From JBEKCP01 sp050014815 (GTDB lineage Bacteria; Planctomycetota; Planctomycetia; Pirellulales; Thermoguttaceae), in NCBI GenBank assembly GCA_050014815.1, contig JBEKCP010000446.1, forward strand, positions 1-5,073: a stretch of 5,073 bases of DNA, written 5' to 3'. Positions 1-4,502 of this stretch are shown piece by piece (the first letter of the stretch is position 1; every line of letters starts with the position of its first letter). A program made the position numbers and the translations under genes. The notes below the pieces were generated by a model. The model was not told the origin of the DNA and made no database searches. It saw only the letters and a list, made by a program, of their open reading frames with translations.

Positions 1-1
1 G

Positions 2-121
2 CTCAAGCCGGTCCTGGGCGGCCTGGGCATTTGGATCATCAGCACCAGCCGCGGCGTCAGCAGCGATCGCGAGGCCCGGCAACGCAAGCTCGGCGGCGAA
101 GTGCTCTGCGAGGTCTGGTAA
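2..121 (+). CDS. rpsH: 30S ribosomal protein S8, C-terminal part (5' end outside window)
   Basis: Only the last 39 codons are present, ending in TAA. The visible peptide runs from LKPVLGGLGIWIISTS through RGVSSDREARQRKLGGEVLCEVW. This is the conserved S8 C-terminus: the G-L-G-I-x-I-x-S-T-S-x-G-V-x-(S/T)-D-R-E-A-R block, then GGE(V/I)LC-x-V-W. S8 binds helix 21 of 16S rRNA in the central domain and is an early assembly protein; in E. coli it is also the translational repressor of the spc operon. The gene is followed after 27 nt by rplF, the usual spc order. The true start lies before the window, so total length cannot be judged. The frame starts at base 2. Confidence 0.95.
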   Translation, partial: LKPVLGGLGIWIISTSRGVSSDREARQRKLGGEVLCEVW

Positions 122-148
122 GGTTCTACTTGGAGAAGGCAAACTACC

Positions 149-694
149 ATGTCCCGGATCGGAAACAAACCGGTGGAGGTCCCCGACCGCGTCACGGTCT
201 CCGTCGCCGAGGGCGTCGTGACCGTCGAGGGCCCGCGGGGCAAGCTCCACTGGGAGTTGCGCCCCGAGGTGTCCGTCGCCCACGACCAGGAGGCCAAGAC
301 CCTCACCGTCTCCCGCGCCGGCGAAGGGCGGCTGGATCGCGCGTTGCACGGCCTGACCCGGGCCGTGCTCCAGAACATGATGGTCGGCGTCACCCAGGGG
401 TACGAAAAACGGTTGGAGATCGTCGGGATCGGGTACATCGCGGCTGTCCAGCAGAACGTGCTCCAGCTTCGGGTCGGCTTCGCCAACGAGCTCCAGGTGC
501 CGATTCCCGAGGGGATCAAGGTGGCCTGCCCCGACCAGCAGCACATCGTCATCCAGGGGATCGACAAGCAGTTGGTCGGGCAGTTCGCCGCCGAGGTCCG
601 TGCCCGGAGGAAGCCGGAGCCGTACAAGGGCAAGGGTATTCGTTATCTCGGCGAGCCGGTCCGCCGCAAGCAGGGCAAGGCCATGGTGAAGTAG
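149..694 (+). CDS. rplF: 50S ribosomal protein L6
   Basis: The product is 181 aa, about the usual L6 length (E. coli 177). It opens with MSRIGNKPVEVP, the conserved L6 start. The first alpha/beta repeat follows (about residues 1-80, with GPRGKL near 28-33), then the second, with LEIVGIGYIA near 89-98. The L6 signature PEPYKGKGIRY is at 156-166. L6 binds 23S rRNA near the sarcin-ricin loop and the factor-binding region of the large subunit. The ATG at 149 is preceded by GGAGAAGG (132-139), a good Shine-Dalgarno, and gives the exact conserved N-terminus. The gene lies 27 nt after rpsH and 19 nt before rplR, so it is almost certainly co-transcribed. A longer overlapping + frame (31-702) is a GC-rich shadow. 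Confidence 0.98.
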   Translation: MSRIGNKPVEVPDRVTVSVAEGVVTVEGPRGKLHWELRPEVSVAHDQEAKTLTVSRAGEGRLDRALHGLTRAVLQNMMVGVTQGYEKRLEIVGIGYIAAVQQNVLQLRVGFANELQVPIPEGIKVACPDQQHIVIQGIDKQLVGQFAAEVRARRKPEPYKGKGIRYLGEPVRRKQGKAMVK

Positions 695-713
695 GTAGAT
701 AAGAGAGGAAGCC

Positions 714-1082
714 GTGCAGCAAGAACGACAGATCGTCAGACAACGGAAGCGGCGGGCGATCCGCATCCGCAACCGGCTGAAGCGGGACGCCTCCCGGCCC
801 CGGCTGAGCATCTTCCGCAGCCACCAGCACGTCTACGCCCAGATCATCGACGACCATTCCGGCCGGACGCTGGCCGCGGCCAGCACCCGCGATGCCCAGC
901 TCCGCGCGGAGGTCCGTTACGGCGGGAACAAGACGGCGGCGGCGGCGGTGGGCAAGGCCATCGCGGCCCGAGCCCTGGAGGCGGGCGTCCAGCAGGTGGT
1001 GTTCGACCGCCGCGAATACAAGTACCATGGCCGGGTCGCCGCACTGGCCGATGCCGCCCGGGAGGCCGGATTGAAGTTCTGA
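714..1082 (+). CDS. rplR: 50S ribosomal protein L18
   Basis: The product is 122 aa, standard for bacterial L18. The basic N-terminus (residues 7-30, RKRR and RNRLKR) leads into RPRLSIFRSHQHVYAQIIDD (28-47), the typical L18 strand block. The conserved tail runs from KAIAARALEAGVQQVVFDR (81-99) to YKYHGRVAALADAAREAGLKF (102-122). L18 binds 5S rRNA and, with L5, docks it in the central protuberance. The start is GTG at 714, chosen because GAGAGGA (703-709) sits just upstream and no nearby ATG gives the N-terminus. It lies 19 nt after rplF. After the TGA there is an unusually long gap of 108 nt before rpsE, filled by a palindromic repeat. Confidence 0.97.
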   Translation: MQQERQIVRQRKRRAIRIRNRLKRDASRPRLSIFRSHQHVYAQIIDDHSGRTLAAASTRDAQLRAEVRYGGNKTAAAAVGKAIAARALEAGVQQVVFDRREYKYHGRVAALADAAREAGLKF

Positions 1083-1083
1083 A

Positions 1084-1153
1084 ATCGTCCGTTGTCCGTG
1101 GTCAGTTGTCAGTTGCAACGGACAACTGACCACGGACAACTGACAACGCACAA
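1084..1153. repeat. Heptamer-register short tandem repeat forming a near-perfect 50-nt palindrome
   Basis: Bases 1091-1110 are the exact reverse complement of 1121-1140, a 20-bp perfect stem. The 10-nt centre (1111-1120) is itself almost palindromic: GTTGCAAC at 1112-1119 is self-complementary, leaving only the 1111/1120 pair unmatched. The whole stretch can be cut in one 7-nt register. The left side has units GTTGTCC, GTGGTCA and GTTGTCA; from 1119 the right side has CGGACAA, CTGACCA, CGGACAA, CTGACAA and CGCACAA. It fills most of the rplR-rpsE gap. No T-tract follows, so it does not look like an intrinsic terminator, but as RNA it would fold into a very stable hairpin about 50 nt upstream of the rpsE start. 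It resembles in style the heptameric STRR repeats known from cyanobacteria; membership of such a family is inference. Confidence 0.9.
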
Positions 1154-1190
1154 CGAACCTGCGATAACGTGAACCGTACGAGTATCATTT

Positions 1191-1688
1191 ATGCCCCACG
1201 CGCCCACTGAAACGTCTACCCGCGGCGAGTTGATCGACAAGGTCATCAAGATCCGGCGATGCGCCGCCGTGGTCAAGGGAGGCCGCCGGTTCAGCTTCAC
1301 CGCCCTGGTGGTCGTCGGCGACGGCCGCGGCCGGGTCGGCTGGGGTTACGGCAAGGCCAACGAGGTGCCGCCGGCGGTGGAAAAAGCCGTCAAGGACGGC
1401 GCCCGCCGCATGATCCCCATTACGATGCAGGGCACGTCGATTCCCCACGTCGTCAACGGGCACTTCGGCGCGGCCCGGGTCGTGCTCATCCCGGCCGCTC
1501 CCGGCACGGGGGTGATTGCGGGCTCGGCGGTCCGGGCGGTTTGCGAAGCCGGCGGCATCCGCGACATCCTCACCAAGAGCTTCGGCTCCACGAACCCGAT
1601 CAACCTGACCAAAGCCGCCATCGACGCCATAGAGCAGCTCCGCTCCAAGACCGAGGTCGAGCGGCTGCGGGGAGTCTCGCTGTCATGA
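1191..1688 (+). CDS. rpsE: 30S ribosomal protein S5
   Basis: The product is 165 aa (E. coli 167). The N-terminal double-stranded-RNA-binding-like domain spans about residues 13-77. It carries the S5 signature VVKGGRRFSFTALVVVGD (27-44), then GRVGWGYGKANEVPPAVEKA (48-67). The C-terminal domain holds GTGVIAGSAVRAVCEAGGI (105-123) and the hallmark KSFGSTNPINLTKA (129-142). S5 sits near the 30S decoding site and affects accuracy; the KGG loop region is where spectinomycin-resistance changes occur in other species. The ATG at 1191 is forced: an in-frame TGA lies at 1170-1172 and no other ATG, GTG or TTG lies between. No recognisable Shine-Dalgarno precedes it, which is odd for such a highly expressed gene. 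The stop overlaps the rplO start as ATGA. Confidence 0.97.
   Translation: MPHAPTETSTRGELIDKVIKIRRCAAVVKGGRRFSFTALVVVGDGRGRVGWGYGKANEVPPAVEKAVKDGARRMIPITMQGTSIPHVVNGHFGAARVVLIPAAPGTGVIAGSAVRAVCEAGGIRDILTKSFGSTNPINLTKAAIDAIEQLRSKTEVERLRGVSLS
1669..1674 (+). promoter_or_regulatory. Ribosome binding site of rplO inside the rpsE 3' end
   Basis: GGGGAG lies 10 nt before the rplO ATG and within the last codons of rpsE. With the ATGA stop/start overlap at 1685-1688 it predicts translational coupling of S5 and L15 synthesis. Confidence 0.7.
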
Positions 1689-2188
1689 ATCTCAACCAGG
1701 TCAATCGCGGCGTCCAGCGGAACAAGCTTGGAAAGCGCCTCGGGCGGGGCATCGGCTCCGGCCAGGGCAAGACCGCCGGCCGCGGCCACAAGGGGCAGAA
1801 GTCCCGGGCCGGCTACAAGGCCCTGCCCGTCTTCGAGGGCGGCCAGATGCCGCTGGTCCGCCGCGTCCCCAAGCGTGGCTTCCACAACCGGTTCGCCCTC
1901 TCGGTCGCCATCGTCAACGTCGGCCAACTGGAAGAGCGATTCCAAGCGGGGGAGGAAGTCAACCCGGTCGTGCTCAAGCGCCGCGGCATCGTCAAGGGGC
2001 AGTACGACGTGCTGAAGGTCCTCGGCAACGGGGAGTTGACCAAGGGCCTGAAGATCGCCGCCCATCAGTTCAGCGCCGCGGCCAGGGAGAAGGTCGAGAA
2101 GGCGGGAGGGCAAATGGTGGTCCTGCCCGGCAAGGCCCCGGTGGTCAAGAAAAAGGCGGCGAAGAAGGAAAAGGACGCTGCCCAATAG
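1685..2188 (+). CDS. rplO: 50S ribosomal protein L15
   Basis: The product is 167 aa, longer than the usual 145-150 because of a lysine-rich tail (KKKAAKKEK, 155-163). The glycine- and arginine-rich N-terminal extension has the hallmark GRGIGSGQGKTAGRGHKGQ (20-38), followed by SRAGYKALPVFEGGQMPLVRR (40-60) and VPKRGF (61-66). The globular C-terminal part contains LKVLGNGELTKGLKIAAHQFS (110-130), typical of L15. L15 is a late large-subunit assembly protein whose extension runs into 23S rRNA. Its ATG overlaps the rpsE stop. In E. coli rpmD (L30) lies between these two genes; here there is no room for it. An 87-nt gap follows before secY. Confidence 0.97.
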   Translation: MNLNQVNRGVQRNKLGKRLGRGIGSGQGKTAGRGHKGQKSRAGYKALPVFEGGQMPLVRRVPKRGFHNRFALSVAIVNVGQLEERFQAGEEVNPVVLKRRGIVKGQYDVLKVLGNGELTKGLKIAAHQFSAAAREKVEKAGGQMVVLPGKAPVVKKKAAKKEKDAAQ

Positions 2189-2197
2189 ATGCAGTTC

Positions 2198-2252
2198 GTC
2201 TTGGGTCTTAGGTCTTGGTTCCGTACTCCTGCCAAGACCTAAGACCCAAGAC
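2198..2252. repeat. Perfect 21-bp inverted repeat built from three heptamers per arm
   Basis: The left arm (2198-2218) is GTCTTGG, GTCTTAG, GTCTTGG. The right arm (2232-2252) is its exact reverse complement: CCAAGAC, CTAAGAC, CCAAGAC. The loop is 13 nt (2219-2231). The heptamer series continues beyond the stem as CCAAGGC and CAAGGAC (2253-2266), and the last, degenerate unit supplies the AAGGA Shine-Dalgarno of secY. The repeat occupies most of the rplO-secY gap. There is no downstream T-tract, so I do not call it a terminator, although in mRNA the hairpin would be very stable. Confidence 0.92.
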
Positions 2253-2260
2253 CCAAGGCC

Positions 2261-2273
2261 AAGGACGATCCTT
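2261..2273 (+). promoter_or_regulatory. secY Shine-Dalgarno within a small hairpin
   Basis: AAGGA (2261-2265) lies 10 nt before the secY ATG and is the only good ribosome binding site there. It can pair exactly with TCCTT (2269-2273) across a 3-nt CGA loop, so the site could be partly hidden in a weak 5-bp hairpin. The pairing is seen; a regulatory role is inference. Confidence 0.5.
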
Positions 2274-2275
2274 CA

Positions 2276-3673
2276 ATGTGGGAAAAGATCCGCGTCATCT
2301 TCACGATCCCCGAGTTGCGGAAGAAGATCCTCCTGACGCTGGGGCTTCTGGCCGTCTACCGCATGGGGTTCCATGTCTTCCTGCCCATCTTCAACGCGGA
2401 GATCCTGAGGCAGCGGATGGCCGCCGGGGCGGGGCAGGGCGGCCTGGCCGACATGTTCAACTACATGGGCACCTTCAGCGCCACCCAGTTGGGCCAGGCC
2501 ACGATCTGGGGCCTGGGGATCATGCCCTATATCTCCGCCTCGATTATCTTCCAGCTCCTGGCGAGCGTTTACCCGCCCCTGGAAAAACTCCAGAAAGAGG
2601 GGGAGAGCGGCCGGAAGAAGATCAACGAATATACCCGCTACGCCACGGTGGTTCTCTGCCTGGGCCAGAGCTGGGCCTTTATGCGGTGGCTCGGGTCGAG
2701 TCCCGGGGCGGTGATCCCCGCGTTCCTCGTCGACAAGCTCGACCCCTCAAGCGGCATCGAACTGAAGTGGCAACTCGTCGGCGTGCTCACCATGACCGCC
2801 GGCACCGTCTTCTTGATGTGGCTCGGCGAACAGATCGACGAGTACGGCATCGGCAACGGCATCAGCCTGTTGATCATGGCGGGCATCCTGGCCCGACTGC
2901 CCAACGCCATCGGCGACGTCGTCGGGCCGATGATAAAATCGGGCCTTGATCTGGGCGGCGGACGGGGCGAGATCGGCGTACCGACGGTGATGGTCTTGAT
3001 TGCGCTCTTCATCGGCGTGGTGGTAGGCGTGGTGTTCATCAGCCAGGGGCAGCGCCGCATCCCCACCCAGAGCGCCAAGCACGTCCGCGGCCGCCGCGTC
3101 TATGGCGGAACCCGACAGTACCTGCCGCTGCGGGTCAACCAGGCCGGCGTCATGCCCATCATCTTCGCCAGCAGCCTCCTCCTGTTCCCCCAATTCCTCC
3201 TGAACATGATCGCCAACAGGTTTCCGGCCAACCTCTACCCGAGCCTCGGCTGGCTGCGGAGCCTGGAGCAGTCGTTCCACCGCGGCGACTCGTTCACCTA
3301 CAACCTCCTTTATGTCGCCCTGATCTACTTCTTCTGCTACTTCTGGACGGCCATCACCTTCAACCCGAAGGACATGTCAGATAACCTGAAGAACTACGGC
3401 AGCTTCATCCCGGGTTATCGTCCGGGCCGGCGAACGTCCGACTATCTCGAAAAGGTCATGGTGCGGATCACTTACGTCGGGGCGGGCTTCCTCGCCCTGG
3501 TGGCCATCATCCCGACGATCGTCAATACCGCCATGAACGTCAGCTTCACAGTGGCCGGTTTTTATGGCGGGACGAGCCTCCTGATCGCCGTCAGCGTCGC
3601 GTTCGACCTCGTGCAGAAGATCGACAGCCACCTCGTGATGCGCAATTACCGCGGCTTGCTGGAGAAAGGGTAG
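2276..3673 (+). CDS. secY: Preprotein translocase subunit SecY
   Basis: The 465-aa product is the channel subunit of SecYEG, which moves unfolded proteins across or into the inner membrane with SecA or the ribosome. Ten membrane segments can be read at roughly 17-37, 73-98, 122-140, 165-184, 192-212, 236-257, 290-312, 341-362, 395-417 and 425-446. The region just before segment 2 (about 55-72) should form the plug. Conserved landmarks include GIMPYISASIIFQLL (81-95), YGIGNGISLLIMAGI (190-204), the large cytosolic loop with AKHVRGRRVYGGTRQYLPLR (267-286), VNQAGVMPIIFASSLL (287-302), and the loop with SDNLKNYGSFIPGYRPGRRT (368-387), whose Arg before PG is the conserved functional arginine. The length is slightly above E. 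coli (443). The ATG at 2276 gives the expected short N-terminus. No break is seen. Confidence 0.98.
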   Translation: MWEKIRVIFTIPELRKKILLTLGLLAVYRMGFHVFLPIFNAEILRQRMAAGAGQGGLADMFNYMGTFSATQLGQATIWGLGIMPYISASIIFQLLASVYPPLEKLQKEGESGRKKINEYTRYATVVLCLGQSWAFMRWLGSSPGAVIPAFLVDKLDPSSGIELKWQLVGVLTMTAGTVFLMWLGEQIDEYGIGNGISLLIMAGILARLPNAIGDVVGPMIKSGLDLGGGRGEIGVPTVMVLIALFIGVVVGVVFISQGQRRIPTQSAKHVRGRRVYGGTRQYLPLRVNQAGVMPIIFASSLLLFPQFLLNMIANRFPANLYPSLGWLRSLEQSFHRGDSFTYNLLYVALIYFFCYFWTAITFNPKDMSDNLKNYGSFIPGYRPGRRTSDYLEKVMVRITYVGAGFLALVAIIPTIVNTAMNVSFTVAGFYGGTSLLIAVSVAFDLVQKIDSHLVMRNYRGLLEKG

Positions 3674-3677
3674 GAGA

Positions 3678-3700
3678 GGGATTAGGGATTAGGGATTAGG
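3678..3700. repeat. GGGATTA heptamer tandem repeat (three units plus GG)
   Basis: Three exact GGGATTA copies (3678-3684, 3685-3691, 3692-3698) plus GG follow the secY stop by four bases. It is the third different 7-bp repeat in the gaps of this operon, but here no complementary arm is present in the gap. Confidence 0.9.
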
Positions 3701-3705
3701 AAAAG

Positions 3706-3726
3706 CCCCGCGACTGCGTCGCGGGG
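3706..3726. repeat. 9-bp perfect GC-rich hairpin
   Basis: CCCCGCGAC (3706-3714) pairs exactly with GTCGCGGGG (3718-3726) across a TGC loop. On the + strand no T-run follows, so it is not a standard terminator for secY. On the - strand it is followed by TTTT (complement of 3701-3704), so it resembles an intrinsic terminator for antisense transcription, but no - strand gene reads into it. It could stabilise the secY mRNA 3' end or be another intergenic repeat. Confidence 0.65.
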
Positions 3727-3735
3727 GTGGACAGT

Positions 3736-3765
3736 CGCTTGCGGTTTCGCCGCTTGCGGCTTCGC
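3736..3765. repeat. 15-bp direct tandem repeat, two copies
   Basis: CGCTTGCGGTTTCGC (3736-3750) is followed immediately by CGCTTGCGGCTTCGC (3751-3765), 14 of 15 bases the same. It lies in the secY-adk gap just before the adk leader. Upstream in-frame codons for adk run through it, but that extension has no adenylate kinase homology. Confidence 0.85.
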
Positions 3766-3795
3766 ACGCGCCGCGGCTTCCATCAAAGGACGACT

Positions 3796-4353
3796 ATGCG
3801 TATTGTATTCATCGGGCCTCCGGGCGCCGGCAAAGGCACGCAGGCCGAGCGGCTCGTCTCCATGTACCAACTGGCGCACCTGTCGACCGGCGACATGCTC
3901 CGCGGGGCCCGCGACGCCAAGACCGAGCTTGGCCGCAAGGCCGACGCCTTCATGTCCGCCGGCCAACTGGTCCCCGACGACCTGATCATCGACCTGATCC
4001 GCCAGCGGCTCGAACAGCCCGACTGCGGCAAAGGTTACCTCTTGGACGGCTTTCCCCGGACGATCGCCCAGGCCGAGGCGCTGGACGCCCTGCTCGCCCG
4101 GCGGGCCACCCCGCTGGACGTCGTCCTCGAGTTGCGGGTGCCGGAGGAGGAGCTGTTCCAACGGTTGGCCTCGCGGGGCCGCGCCGACGACCGGCCCGAG
4201 GTTATTCGCCAACGCCTCGTCGCCTATCGCAAACAGACCGAGCCGCTCCTGGAATACTACGACGCCCGGCGGCTGCTGGTGAGCATCGACGGCCTGGGGA
4301 CCGTGGATGAAGTGTTCGACCGGGCCCGGGCGGCCCTGGACTCCCGTGCCTAG
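3796..4353 (+). CDS. adk: Adenylate kinase, short-LID form
   Basis: The 185-aa product catalyses ATP + AMP to 2 ADP in the cytoplasm. The P-loop GPPGAGKGT is at 7-15, the AMP-binding segment HLSTGDMLR at 28-36, and the second AMP/CORE motif GYLLDGFPRT at 80-89. The LID is reduced to about RGRADDRPEVIRQRL (127-141), so it lacks the roughly 27-residue insertion and the zinc-type Cys cluster of long forms. The arginines expected around the phosphates (R127, R129, R138, R140) are present. The ATG at 3796 is chosen because MRIVFIGPPGAGKGT is the family start and AAAGGA (3785-3790) precedes it by 5 nt; an open upstream extension to 3727 runs through repeat DNA and is rejected. It follows secY as in many spc operons. 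Confidence 0.97.
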   Translation: MRIVFIGPPGAGKGTQAERLVSMYQLAHLSTGDMLRGARDAKTELGRKADAFMSAGQLVPDDLIIDLIRQRLEQPDCGKGYLLDGFPRTIAQAEALDALLARRATPLDVVLELRVPEEELFQRLASRGRADDRPEVIRQRLVAYRKQTEPLLEYYDARRLLVSIDGLGTVDEVFDRARAALDSRA

Positions 4354-4369
4354 TGGTGCGACACCATTA
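4351..4369 (+). other. Small hairpin overlapping the adk stop codon
   Basis: TAGTGGTG (4351-4358) can pair with CACCATTA (4362-4369) across a CGA loop, with one G-T wobble in eight pairs. It includes the adk TAG. There is no T-tract after it, so a terminator is unlikely. It may be the edge of the repeat that follows or chance. Confidence 0.45.
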
Positions 4370-4377
4370 AGATTTGA

Positions 4378-4460
4378 CGTTTAGCGGGCGGGCTTGCCCG
4401 CCGAGAGATGCGCGGAACAAGCCGTTCTCCAACGCGGCGGGCAAGCCCGCCCGCTAAACG
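4378..4460. repeat. REP/BIME-like element: 26-bp perfect inverted repeat of two GC hairpins
   Basis: Bases 4378-4403 are the exact reverse complement of 4435-4460, separated by 31 nt. Each arm also folds on its own: GGCGGGC and GCCCGCC flank TT in the left arm (4387-4402) and AA in the right arm (4436-4451). The result is two small GC hairpins in opposite orientation, the layout of a BIME (paired REP) or a tiny MITE. I see no target-site duplication at the edges. It fills the middle of the 149-nt adk-map gap. No T-run follows the stem, so it is not an obvious terminator. Confidence 0.88.
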
Positions 4461-4502
4461 AACTCGAACGACATCGCCATCGCTTACCGCAGGGTCGCAC
4501 GC

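Noticed and set aside
1091..1140. Palindrome as an intrinsic terminator splitting the operon
   Set aside because: No T-tract follows the stem, and the downstream genes are essential with no visible new promoter.
549..1151. Minus-strand open frame of 200 codons across the end of rplF, rplR and the palindrome
   Set aside because: It is antisense to two certain ribosomal protein genes; its start lies in the heptamer repeat, giving a repeat-derived peptide (QLSVVSCPLQLTTDH). It has no recognisable domain.
1346..2185. Minus-strand open frame of 279 codons opposite rpsE and rplO
   Set aside because: Long antisense frames are expected in GC-rich coding DNA; both sense genes are certain and the peptide shows no known family.
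1259..2188. 309-codon + frame that would fuse a novel N-terminus to L15
   Set aside because: The first 142 codons are the +1/+2 shadow of rpsE (arginine-rich, no homology). The overlapping ATG at 1685 with its GGGGAG site gives the standard L15 start.
3736..3765. Sigma70-type promoter for adk (TTGCGG and TTCGCA as possible boxes)
   Set aside because: The matches are poor, lie in a tandem repeat and lack a TATAAT-like box at proper spacing.
3727..3795. 23-codon N-terminal extension of adenylate kinase
   Set aside because: It runs through the 15-bp tandem repeat and is arginine-rich; the family start MRIVFIGPPGAGKGT with AAAGGA upstream is at 3796.
4378..4460. CRISPR array or origin-like repeats
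   Set aside because: There are only two arms in inverted, not direct, orientation and no regular spacers.
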